Shown: positions 53,156 to 60,727 of the stretch, one piece after another
Layout of the letters: every line of letters begins with the position of its first letter
How positions within the stretch are numbered: the stretch's first letter is position 1
Origin: Streptomyces sp. Ru72
GTDB taxonomy: Bacteria; Actinomycetota; Actinomycetes; Streptomycetales; Streptomycetaceae
Assembly: GCF_002920635.1 (NCBI RefSeq)
Contig: NZ_PQSR01000021.1
Span: forward strand, 36,139 to 100,138
Length of the DNA: 64,000 nucleotides
Reading direction: 5' to 3'
Notes under the pieces: generated by a model
Databases searched by the model: none
The model's input: only the letters and a program-made list of their open reading frames with translations
What the model was told of the DNA's origin: nothing
Program-made: the position numbers and the translations under genes

Positions 53156-55480
53156 ATGCACAGCGTGAGACCTCAGAACCGCCGAAGATTCCGGCGGGGC
53201 GCCGCCGCCGTCGTGGTCGCCGCCGCGCTCCTGGCGGGTACGGTCGGTCTGTCAGCTCCCGCCCAGGCAGCGGATGTCACCGACGGTCTGGCGCTCTGGT
53301 ACAAACTCGACGCGACCTCGGGCACCGTGGCAGTGGACTCCTCGGGCAACGGCCGCAACGGAACCGTCAACGGCACCGCGGGCTGGTCGGGCACAGGGGA
53401 GGGACTGACGTTCAACGGCTCCGACACCTACATCAAGGTGCCGGACAACATCATGAGCGGCATGAACTCCATCACCGTCTCGATGGATGTGCAGATCGAC
53501 GCCGCCCAGGCCACGCCCTACTTCCTCTATGGCTTCGGCAACACCAGCAACGGCGCCGGCAACGGGTACCTCTTCACCACCGGCGACACCTTCCGGACCG
53601 CCATCACCTCCGGGGCCCCGTCCACCGAGCAGAACACCCGGACCTCCACCGCGCTGCCGCGCTCGGTCTGGAAGCACGTCACCTACACCCAGACCGGCAC
53701 CACGGGAGTCCTCTACAGGGACGGCGTGGAGGTGGCCCGCAACACGTCGGTCACCCTCACCCCCGGTTCCATCGGGTCCGGTACCACCACGGCCGACTAC
53801 ATCGGCAAGTCCCTCTTCACCAATGACAAGCTCTTCAAGGGCAAGATGCGCGACTTCCGCGTCTACAACCGCGCGCTGACGCCCGCCGAGGTCCTCATGG
53901 TCAGCGGGAACACCACGGGCATCGCCACGGTCACCGACCCCTCACTGAAGATCGCCGCCCTCATCGACGACGCCGACAGCAGGATCACCCTGCCGATGAA
54001 GGAGGGCATCGACCTCACCGCGCTCGCCCCGCAGTTCACCCTCGCCCAGGGCTCGTCGATCAGCCCGGCCTCCGGCACCCCGCGCGACTTCACCAACCCC
54101 GTGACGTACCAGGTGACCGGCTCCGACGGGACGAAGCGCACCTGGACGGTCTCCGCGCAGATCATGAGGAGCCCGGTCCTGCCGGGGCTCACCGCCGACC
54201 CGAACATCGTCCGCTTCGGCGACACGTACTACATCTACCCGACCACGGACGGCTTCGCGGGCTGGAGCGGTACGCAGTTCAAGGCGTACTCGTCCAAGGA
54301 CCTGGTCCACTGGACTGACCACGGCGTCATCCTCGACCTCGGTCCCGACATCGGCTGGGCCGACAGCCGGGCCTGGGCCCCGACGGCGACCGCGAAGAAC
54401 GGGAAGTACTACCTCTACTACTCCGCCGACACCAGCATCGGTGTCGCGGTCTCCGACTCGCCCACCGGTCCCTTCAAGGACCCCCTGGGAAAGCCGCTGA
54501 TCGCCCGCGGCGCCTATGCCGGCCAGATGATCGACCCGGACGTCTTCACCGACGACGACGGCCAGTCCTACCTCTACTTCGGAAACGGTCACGCCTACGT
54601 GGTCCCGCTGAACGACGACATGGTCTCGTTCGACGCCTCGAAGGTCACCGAGATCACTCCCAGCGGCTACAACGAGGGCTCCTTCGTCATCAAGCGCAAG
54701 GGCACCTACTACCTCATGTGGTCGGAGAACGACACGCGCGACGAGAACTACCGGGTCGCCTACGCCACCGGCACTTCGCCCACCGGGCCCTGGACCAAGC
54801 GGGGCGTGATCCTGGAGAAGGACCTTTCGCTCGGTATCAAGGGCACCGGCCACCACTCCGTGGTGCAGGTGCCGGGCACCGACGACTGGTACATCGCCTA
54901 CCACCGCTTCGCCATCCCCGGCGGTGACGGCACCCACCGAGAAACCACCATCGACAAGCTCACGTTCGACACCGACGGCCTGATCAAGAAGGTCGTCCCC
55001 ACCCTGAGCAGCATCGACCCCGTCTCGGACGGCACCACCCTGCCCACGAACACCACCCGCTCGCTCCGGTCCGTCAACTTCCCCGGTCGTTACGCCGTCG
55101 TGCGCTCGGACAGCCTCGGCTACCTCGACCCGGTGACGTCCTCCAGCACCACGGCGGTCAAGCAGAGCGCCACCTTCACCGTCGTCCCCGGCCTGGCCGA
55201 CGGAAGCTGCTACTCGTTCCGTGACTCCTCCGGTCGCTATCTGCGCCACAAGGACTTCCGGATCCGCGCCGACGCGAGCAACGGCACGGCGCTCTTCAAC
55301 AAGGACGCCACCTACTGCGCCCGGCCCGGTTCGGCCACCGGCTCGGTCAGCCTGGAATCGTACAACTACCCCGGCCGCTACATCCGCCACTACAACTACG
55401 AACTGCGCCTTGACACCTACCAGGACAACGCCACCTTCCGCGCCGACAGTTACTTCACACCGGTGAGCCCCTGGGCCTGA
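53156..55480 (+). CDS. Secreted LamG-GH43-AbfB glycoside hydrolase
   Basis: 774 aa. Signal peptide (AAAVVVAAALLAGTVGLSAP, cleavage near AQA-AD), then a LamG/concanavalin-like domain (about 40-240; LALWYKLDATSGTVAVDSSG), a short Ig-like linker domain (about 255-335), a GH43 catalytic propeller (about 340-630) and a C-terminal AbfB domain (about 640-774). Catalytic positions: base Asp in LTADPNIVRFGDTYY, modulator in MIDPDVFTDDDG, acid Glu in YNEGSFVIKRKG. It probably releases arabinose from branched arabinan or arabinoxylan outside the cell. ATG 53156 is chosen by the signal peptide; the frame is open to 52943. It shares its promoter region with the 51377 gene. Confidence 0.93.
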   Translation: MHSVRPQNRRRFRRGAAAVVVAAALLAGTVGLSAPAQAADVTDGLALWYKLDATSGTVAVDSSGNGRNGTVNGTAGWSGTGEGLTFNGSDTYIKVPDNIMSGMNSITVSMDVQIDAAQATPYFLYGFGNTSNGAGNGYLFTTGDTFRTAITSGAPSTEQNTRTSTALPRSVWKHVTYTQTGTTGVLYRDGVEVARNTSVTLTPGSIGSGTTTADYIGKSLFTNDKLFKGKMRDFRVYNRALTPAEVLMVSGNTTGIATVTDPSLKIAALIDDADSRITLPMKEGIDLTALAPQFTLAQGSSISPASGTPRDFTNPVTYQVTGSDGTKRTWTVSAQIMRSPVLPGLTADPNIVRFGDTYYIYPTTDGFAGWSGTQFKAYSSKDLVHWTDHGVILDLGPDIGWADSRAWAPTATAKNGKYYLYYSADTSIGVAVSDSPTGPFKDPLGKPLIARGAYAGQMIDPDVFTDDDGQSYLYFGNGHAYVVPLNDDMVSFDASKVTEITPSGYNEGSFVIKRKGTYYLMWSENDTRDENYRVAYATGTSPTGPWTKRGVILEKDLSLGIKGTGHHSVVQVPGTDDWYIAYHRFAIPGGDGTHRETTIDKLTFDTDGLIKKVVPTLSSIDPVSDGTTLPTNTTRSLRSVNFPGRYAVVRSDSLGYLDPVTSSSTTAVKQSATFTVVPGLADGSCYSFRDSSGRYLRHKDFRIRADASNGTALFNKDATYCARPGSATGSVSLESYNYPGRYIRHYNYELRLDTYQDNATFRADSYFTPVSPWA

Positions 55481-55700
55481 CCGCCGTGCGGCTCGTACAG
55501 CGGGGTGCGGTCGACGATGTAGGCGGTGTCCTTACGCGGCCGACGGGCGGCGAGATCGCCAGCAGCGGTGCCAGGTGGTCGACGATGCGGTCGGCTGCGG
55601 ACTTGGAGATCCCGAATAGCGGCGCCACCTGCCGCAATGTGAGGTTGGTTCGCCCGTACGTGGCCAAAAGCGGCTGATCTCCCTCGGGCCGGCGTTTTCC
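55481..55700 (-). mobile_element. IS5-type transposase N-terminal scrap
   Basis: The minus strand reads ATYGRTNLTLRQVAPLFGIS, KSAADRIVDHLAPLLAI, the helix-turn-helix of a second IS5 subgroup (DDE_Tnp_4-like), and in another frame RKDTAYIVDRTPLYEPH, the first Asp segment (IVDGT in intact copies). It ends within 20 bases of the GH43 stop. The stretch 55700-56060 beside it holds nothing recognisable. Confidence 0.65.
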
Positions 55701-56059
55701 GGGCTGGTCGGCGGGTGACGGCGTAATCCGCGTGATGGCGGGTGACGTGCAGGGCAGAGGGCTGGCCGCGGTAGAGGCGGCCGCCGTGGTGCTCGGCACG
55801 TTCCGGGAGTCGGCGTACAGAGAGCCCGAGCTGACGGGGTTCCCCGCCAGTCTGGAGCGCAGCCTGGCGCGGGGGAGTCGCCGGTCTCCTGATCGCCTCG
55901 GGTACTGGTGGCCGTCGCCGGGCCGGGGCGGTCGAGACTGTGACGGTGCCTGTCGCGAAGGCCCCTATCGGGACACGTCCCCGGCCCGGCGGCAGCAAGC
56001 GCCGCTCCGAATGAGTGACCGACAGATCAAATTCCAAGGCACGAGGCCAGTCATAGCGC

Positions 56060-56250
56060 GAGTCAGGCCACCGCTCGGAGCGGCGCCCGATCATCTTCAC
56101 AGTCATAGCGCACCTTGCTCCGCGGGACGCCGCCCAGCGACTGCAGCGCGTGGACGTGCCCTTCGAAGAAGGCTTCCTGGCCGCAAGAGGCGAAGACGCT
56201 CCTCTGCACTTCAATCGGTCGGTGCACGGCGGGTGCTTGCCGTGCCTGCG
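56060..56250 (-). mobile_element. IS21 IstA transposase, central fragment
   Basis: The minus strand reads AVHRPIEVQRSVFASCGQE, then AFFEGHVHALQSLGGVPRS and KVRYD, the catalytic-core region of IS21-type IstA (FFGGVPxxxxYDN motif). It lies downstream of an integrase piece, itself downstream of the N-terminal IstA piece at 56945-57060. Confidence 0.65.
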
Positions 56251-56349
56251 GAGCGCCCAAGCCTGTCCTACTGGGTCGAGCTCCGCGCCCTCGGGTCCGC
56301 TTCCCCTGCCAGCACCTCAGCTTGACGGCGAGCGGGGAAAGCGGTCGCC

Positions 56350-56940
56350 TAGGACGAAGGCGGCGGGCCAGGTCTCGCTCAGTGGCGTGGACGAGCTGCG
56401 GCAGGACGGGGACCAGAGTGCGGGTGCGCTGCTGCATCCGTGCCTGCCGGTGCCGGGTTTCCTTGATGTAGCCGCGGATGTCCGCCTCGCTGATCGGGCA
56501 GGGTGCGGCCCAGGTCGCCCAGCGGGCAGGGTCTTCCATCGCCCACTGTGAGAGGTCCAGGTAGAAGGTGCGGACGGCCAGGAACACGGCGTGGGCGGTG
56601 CGGCGCGGTCGCCCGTCGGGCAGGACCCGGACGCGTTGCTTCCATGCCTGGGCCACCTCGTCAGGCAGATTGAGCGAGGAGATCGCGGGATGGTGGCGTT
56701 GCAGGTCGCCCCAGAACAGGTCGGCCAGCATCTGGGCGTGATTGACCAGGGAGCCGTAGTCCAGACTGCGGATCACTCGGCGATGTAGTGGACGAGCACG
56801 TGCGGACCGCGCCGTTGGCGATCGGGTGGCGGTCGATCAGCTCGGCGGGGGTGAGCTGGCCGCGGGCTGGGCCTCGCGCAGGGTCGGTGGAGAGTCCTTC
56901 AGACCGCCGATGGAGTGGAGGATGTCGTAGGCGAATCCCG
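56350..56940 (-). pseudogene. Fragment of a large site-specific integrase, frameshifted
   Basis: Frames on the minus strand read FAYDILHSIGGLKDSPPT, ELIDRHPIANGAVR, then SLDYGSLVNHAQMLADLFWG, LQRHHPAISSLNLPDEVAQ, FLAVRTFYLDLSQWAMEDPA and TRTLVPVLPQLVHATERDLA. This is the central part of the long Streptomyces site-specific integrases (from memory of the family). At least two indels break it, and both termini, including the tyrosine-recombinase core, are absent. It sits between two collinear pieces of an IS21 transposase. Confidence 0.6.
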
Positions 56941-57060
56941 TCGATCACCGGCTTGTAGGGATCCAGCGCTGTGGGCCGCGGCGGCAGCCTCTTCCGTGGC
57001 TCCGCCAGGCCGAGTCCACCGCCTTGCGGACCGTTCGCCACGACACAGCGGGGCGTGATC
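56941..57060 (-). mobile_element. IS21 IstA transposase, N-terminal fragment
   Basis: The minus strand reads VSWRTVRKAVDSAW and then EPRKRLPPRPTALDPYKPVI, the segment after the helix-turn-helix in IS21-type IstA. It breaks off at VIDG, where integrase sequence follows. With the central piece at 56060-56250 it suggests one IS21 copy split by an integrase-bearing segment. Confidence 0.65.
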
Positions 57061-57083
57061 GTGCGGTGCGGATGTACCGGGCC

Positions 57084-57230
57084 TCCCACCCCCGCAGATC
57101 GAGAAGCTCGCTGTCGACCTCGGCGAGCAGGACGTCCGGCCGACCACCGACGAGCGCGCCGAGCTGGTGGCCCCGAGCAAGGAGAACGCCCAGCTCGAGC
57201 GGGCGAGGCGGGCGTTGGTGCGCCGTTCCC
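57084..57230 (+). mobile_element. IS3-family OrfA remnant
   Basis: The plus strand reads IEKLAVDLGEQDVRPTTDER, AELVAPSKENAQLERARRAL, the C-terminal coiled-coil of IS3 OrfA (usual form DERAELxxLRKENAQLxRAxxIL). The helix-turn-helix and OrfB are missing. Confidence 0.65.
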
Positions 57231-57235
57231 GGGCG

Positions 57236-57487
57236 TCAGCTCCGGCCATCCCCACTGGGAGCAGGACAGCCGCGGGGACGCGCCGTGGAGCGAATGAGCG
57301 GAGATGCACCGCTGCTCGGCTTCTGCAGCCGAACTCTCAGTCGGTGCCACCAGGGCCGCGGATCATCCGGCTCCACAGGGGCGTCCGGCAGCGCCGAAAA
57401 GACGCCGGCCTTTGCCTGCCAGCTGCTGAGCACGCCACGGAACGTCGGGTGGGGTTCGTGCGGTAGAGGGCCCCATCGAGAAGCCAC
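57236..57487 (-). pseudogene. 5' end of a LacI-operator-controlled gene, truncated
   Basis: GTG 57487 has a textbook ribosome site (AAAGGAGA, five-base spacer) and a LacI-type palindrome 29 bases upstream, as a real catabolic gene would. The frame begins ASRWGPLPHEPHPTFRGVL and SSWQAKAGVFSALPDAPVEP but shows no known domain and soon meets IS3 debris. The original gene was probably a sugar-related target of the neighbouring LacI regulator; its body is gone. Confidence 0.4.
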
Positions 57488-57515
57488 TGCGATCTCCTTT
57501 GGCTAGTCCGTTACC

Positions 57516-57533
57516 GTTAACGTGAACGCTAAC
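57516..57533. promoter_or_regulatory. LacI-type operator palindrome
   Basis: GTTAACGT-GA-ACGCTAAC is an inverted repeat with one mismatch, flanked by further CGTTA/TAACG sequences. It lies between the divergent truncated gene (start 57487) and the LacI gene (start 57708), the usual place for an autoregulatory LacI operator. Confidence 0.6.
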
Positions 57534-57707
57534 GTGATTCTTGCTCAGGGAGCGGATTCCGTCAACGCCCGCCGCCGGACGGCTCACGACCCGCCGGTGG
57601 CGTTCCTGTCGCTGCCTTGCTCTCGTGTCGGTGCCGGGCTGGCGATGGCGCGGCAGGCCGGTGAACCTGATTGACTTGGACACAGGGCGGCACAGGAACA
57701 GAAGTGA

Positions 57708-58745
57708 GTGGGCAGCGTGGCCGGACAGCGGGAAACGGAAGACCAGCGGGCGCGGGGTGTGAGAACTGCCAAGCGCGTCACGCTCCGCGACGTCGCTCAG
57801 GCGGCAGGCGTGTCCCATCAGACCGTCTCCCGGGCGATCAACGGCAAGGGGGAGATCGACCCGGGGACTCAGCAACGCGTGCTCGAAGTCGCAAGGCAGT
57901 TGCGGTACCGGCCCAGCCGGTTCGGCCGGGGGCTGGTCCGCCCGGACGTCATATCCGTCGGGCTCATCGTCCCCGACGTGGTCAACCCTTTCTTCCCGGA
58001 GTTCGTGGCAGGAGTGATCGCGGCCGCGGACGAACGCGACTGGCAGGTGCTCGTGGCCAGCACCGAGAACGACCGGTCCCGGGAGCTGGCCCTGGTCCGC
58101 TCACTCGGCCAGCAGGTTGACGCTCTGGTCGGCTACATCAGCCATGCCGATGCGCAGCTCGAGCCGTACGTGGGCACCGTGCCGCTGGTCGTGGTCGATC
58201 GCGGGCTGGATTCGTCGAACCACGCGTTGGTCCACATCGACACCGCGGCCGGGATCCGGGCCGGGCTGCAACACCTCGTCGACCGGGGTCACCGCCGGAT
58301 CGGCATGATCGACTGCGAGTGCTTGAGCGCCCCGATGGTCCGGCGCCGCACCTTCCTCGAAGTCGCCCGCGAACATGCGCTGCCCGTCGACGAGGGCTGG
58401 ATTGTCATGGGTGAGCAGTCCCCGGCCGGGGGCGCCGCCGCGTTCGAGGCGCTGTACGCCGCGCGCCCGGATCTCACTGCCGTGGTCGCCTTCAACGACC
58501 TGGTTGCGATCGGCGCGCTCCGGGCCGCCCGCCGGCTCGGCGTCCACGTACCGGACGACTGCGCATTGGTCGGCTACGACGGGCTGAGCGTCGTCGATCT
58601 GGTCGACCCGCCACTGACCACCCTCCACCTCGACAAGCGACGGCTGGGCGAGCTGGCCATCCACCAAGTCGAACGACTCCTCGCAGGCGAACTGCCACCC
58701 CCTATCGTCCTGACACCGAGCTTGACCGTCCGCGGCACGACGTGA
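57708..58745 (+). CDS. LacI family transcriptional regulator
   Basis: 345 aa. The N-terminal LacI helix-turn-helix and hinge (VTLRDVAQAAGVSHQTVSRA, INGKGEIDPGTQQRV) occupy about residues 23-75. The periplasmic-binding-like sensor domain follows (ISVGLIVPDVVNPFFPEFVA, VVAFNDLVAIGALRAARRL). GTG 57708 has AGGAA upstream; GTG 57717 is an alternative. A palindrome at 57516-57533 lies in its upstream region. Nearness to two GH43 enzymes and a GH97 remnant suggests it senses a pentose or oligosaccharide and represses such genes, though IS debris has separated them. Confidence 0.9.
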   Translation: MGSVAGQRETEDQRARGVRTAKRVTLRDVAQAAGVSHQTVSRAINGKGEIDPGTQQRVLEVARQLRYRPSRFGRGLVRPDVISVGLIVPDVVNPFFPEFVAGVIAAADERDWQVLVASTENDRSRELALVRSLGQQVDALVGYISHADAQLEPYVGTVPLVVVDRGLDSSNHALVHIDTAAGIRAGLQHLVDRGHRRIGMIDCECLSAPMVRRRTFLEVAREHALPVDEGWIVMGEQSPAGGAAAFEALYAARPDLTAVVAFNDLVAIGALRAARRLGVHVPDDCALVGYDGLSVVDLVDPPLTTLHLDKRRLGELAIHQVERLLAGELPPPIVLTPSLTVRGTT

Positions 58746-58842
58746 CCCACCTTCGGGCCGTGGCGTGACGCTGGACTTGGACGGGACCCTTTGTTCCTCT
58801 CGTCACGGCTTCCACGAGCCGCTGAAGCCACTTGCGGTGGCT

Positions 58843-58887
58843 GTGACGTTGTCCAGCGGCCCCGGTGTGACGTCTTTCAGCGGCCCC
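58843..58887. repeat. Tandem 21-base repeats resembling an IS21 terminus
   Basis: GTGACGTTGTCCAGCGGCCCC (written here in words: the 21-base unit at 58843-58863) recurs at 58867-58887 with three changes, at a 24-base period. Closely spaced terminal repeats with a GTGAC...CAGCGGCCCC core are typical of IS21 ends, where the transposase binds. The rest of the gap 58746-59065 holds no gene. Confidence 0.5.
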
Positions 58888-59065
58888 AGTTGATGAAGAT
58901 TCTTTGTGTCTCCTGGACGTCTTCAAGTGACCCCGGGTATTGGTTCGCGCCGGGACCACGTGAGGGGGCTTGCCCTTTTCCTTCGGGGGCTCGGGGCGCC
59001 TGAGGCTTTGGTCGTAGGTCGCAGCTCGGTGGTGAAGTGATCGGCAGCAAAGGAAGATCGGTGAT

Positions 59066-59503
59066 GTGGAATCTTCTCGTTTTGATGTGGACGCCTTCCT
59101 GCAGCAGCCGCTCACCGCTCGTATCGCGACGAGCGGGCCGGCGGTGCGTCCTGTCTGGTTCCTCTGGGAAGAGGGAGCCTTCTGGACCTTGACAGGCCCT
59201 TGGGCCCGGTTGTTCGACCGCGTGAAGGACGACCCGAACGTCGCCCTCGTGGTGGACGAGTGCGATCTCGCGACGGGGTGTGTCCGACAGGTGATCGCTC
59301 GGGGCCAGGCCGAGCTTGTGCCCTTTGACGTGCCGAGGGGGCGGCGCAAGCTCGCCCGCTATTTGGGTGCGGACGAGGCTTTGTGGGACGAGCGTTTCGT
59401 GCACTACCTGCACGATGATCCCGGCGAACGAGGCACGATGTGGCTGCGTTTGGTGCCTGCCTCGCTCACCGCGACGGATCTCAGCTACTCCGTGGCGTCG
59501 TGA
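59066..59503 (+). CDS. Pyridoxamine 5'-phosphate oxidase-fold flavoprotein
   Basis: 145 aa single-domain split-barrel protein (PPOX class). It shows LQQPLTARIATSGPAVRPVW, FLWEEGAFWTLTGPWARLF, the phosphate-binding-like DPNVALVVDE, and ARGQAELVPFD. Such proteins bind FMN or F420 and reduce quinones, biliverdin or pollutants. GTG 59066 follows AAAGGAAGATCGGTGAT. Its stop abuts the antisense end of an IstB remnant, and IS21-like repeats precede it, so this gene lies inside or between IS21 scraps and may have arrived with them. Confidence 0.8.
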   Translation: MESSRFDVDAFLQQPLTARIATSGPAVRPVWFLWEEGAFWTLTGPWARLFDRVKDDPNVALVVDECDLATGCVRQVIARGQAELVPFDVPRGRRKLARYLGADEALWDERFVHYLHDDPGERGTMWLRLVPASLTATDLSYSVAS

Positions 59504-59665
59504 CGGTGTCCTTCGCGGCGTCGTTCTTCTGCGCCTTCGTGCGGGCGAGGCGGTAGGACTCGGTTCCGGTCTCGATAAAGGTGGCGTTGAACGTGAGGCG
59601 GTCCACGCTCGCCGCGCAGAGCCGTGGATCGGTGGAAGTCCGGCTCCGGCCAGTGAACGCCTCGT
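59503..59665 (-). mobile_element. IS21 helper IstB, C-terminal fragment
   Basis: The minus strand reads SLSNEAFTGRSRTSTDP, RLCAASVDRLTFNATFIET and GTESYRLARTKAQKND, the C-terminal part of an IstB/DnaA-like ATPase (usual form TSN-F--W---F-DP-LA-A--DRL-H----E--G-SYR). The Walker motifs are absent. Its frame ends next to the PPOX gene stop. Confidence 0.6.
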
Positions 59666-59704
59666 TGGAAAGCGATCGCGACGCAGTTCGACTGATCGCG
59701 GGCG

Positions 59705-59865
59705 GTGATCGACTCCTTTCACCTGCGGGCGGCCCGGCGGGGCCCAAAAGCGGGCCCAGCCCCGGTCGACCGCGCACGGCCGGGCAGCAAGCACCACGTC
59801 CTCACCGATGGCCAGGGCATCTCGCTCGCGGTGTCGCTGACCGGCGGCAACCGTAGCCACGCGGC
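59705..59865 (+). mobile_element. IS5-family transposase fragment
   Basis: The plus strand reads DSFHLRAARRGPKAG, then PAPVDRARPGSKHHVLTDGQ and GISLAVSLTGGNR. This is the first-Asp region of the same IS5 subgroup as the split copy at 28-30 kb (shared GSKHH and TGGNR motifs). It is cut at GGNR. Confidence 0.75.
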
Positions 59866-60013
59866 CGGCATGGTCCCCATGATGCCGACCTCCATTACCT
59901 GTCCGCGGTGCAGTGAAGGAGCCGTCGCTGTCCCGGTTGTCGCGGCTGACCCTGGCGTGCCCGGTGCCGCATCCGTGACCCTGACGGTCCTGGTACAACC
60001 GGGCACCTGTTAA

Positions 60014-60025
60014 TCAAGATTCAAG
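60014..60025 (+). promoter_or_regulatory. Direct repeat upstream of the response regulator
   Basis: TCAAGATTCAAG holds TCAAG twice at a 7-base period, 16 bases upstream of the GTG, with GCATTAGGGT as a possible -10 region. OmpR-type regulators bind direct repeats, so autoregulation is possible. Confidence 0.3.
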
Positions 60026-60040
60026 CATTAGGGTGCGACC

Positions 60041-60727
60041 GTGCGTGTACTCCTGGTGGAAGACGACGAGCCGGTCGCCGAGTCGCTCCGGCGCGGGCTC
60101 AAACGGTACGGCTATGACGTGGAGTGGGTCACCACGGGCGCGGCGGCGCTGGCCCACTCGGGCCCCTACGACGTCGTACTCCTTGATCTCGGGCTGCCGG
60201 ACACCGACGGCCTCGACGTCTGCAAGGCGCTTCGTGCCCGCGGCGACGTGCCGATCATCGTGATCAGCGCCCGCAGCGAGGAGACGGACCGCGTGGTGGG
60301 GCTGGAACTGGGCGCCGACGACTACGTCTCCAAGCCCTTCGGCGTCCGGGAGGTCATAGCGCGCATACGCGCGGTGATGCGCCGTCTGCAGCCGCGTACC
60401 TCCGCGGCGGAGACCGGTCCGGAGCGGTACGGCCTCCGGCTGACCGTCGACCGCAGGGCTGCCCGCGTCCACCTGGACGGCGAGGAGGTGGCACTCGCTC
60501 CCAAGGAGTACGACCTGCTGGCCTTCCTCACCGAGGAGCCGGGAGCCCTGATGTCGCGTGAGCAGATCATGGAAGCGGTCTGGGACGCCAACTGGTTCGG
60601 CCCGACCAAGACGCTCGACGTGCATGTGGCGGCGCTCAGACGCAAGCTGGCGGGTGCGATCGTGATCGAGGCGGTGAGGGGCGTCGGGTTCCGTCTGGTG
60701 ATCCCTGAGGGCGACACCGCGCCATGA
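60041..60727 (+). CDS. OmpR-type response regulator
   Basis: 228 aa. Receiver domain (about 1-115) with the acidic pair VEDDEP, phospho-acceptor Asp in DVVLLDLGLP (about residue 49), and YVSKPFG for the Lys. The C-terminal winged helix-turn-helix (about 130-222) shows LAPKEYDLLAFLTEEPG, SREQIMEAVW and TLDVHVAALRRKLAG. GTG 60041 lies near the probable promoter with no strong ribosome site, so a short leader is likely. Its ATGA overlap with the kinase gene shows they form one transcriptional unit. The signal is unknown. Confidence 0.93.
   Translation: MRVLLVEDDEPVAESLRRGLKRYGYDVEWVTTGAAALAHSGPYDVVLLDLGLPDTDGLDVCKALRARGDVPIIVISARSEETDRVVGLELGADDYVSKPFGVREVIARIRAVMRRLQPRTSAAETGPERYGLRLTVDRRAARVHLDGEEVALAPKEYDLLAFLTEEPGALMSREQIMEAVWDANWFGPTKTLDVHVAALRRKLAGAIVIEAVRGVGFRLVIPEGDTAP

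Noticed and set aside
53942..55390. A 482-residue minus-strand open frame
   Set aside because: Shadow of the LamG-GH43-AbfB gene.
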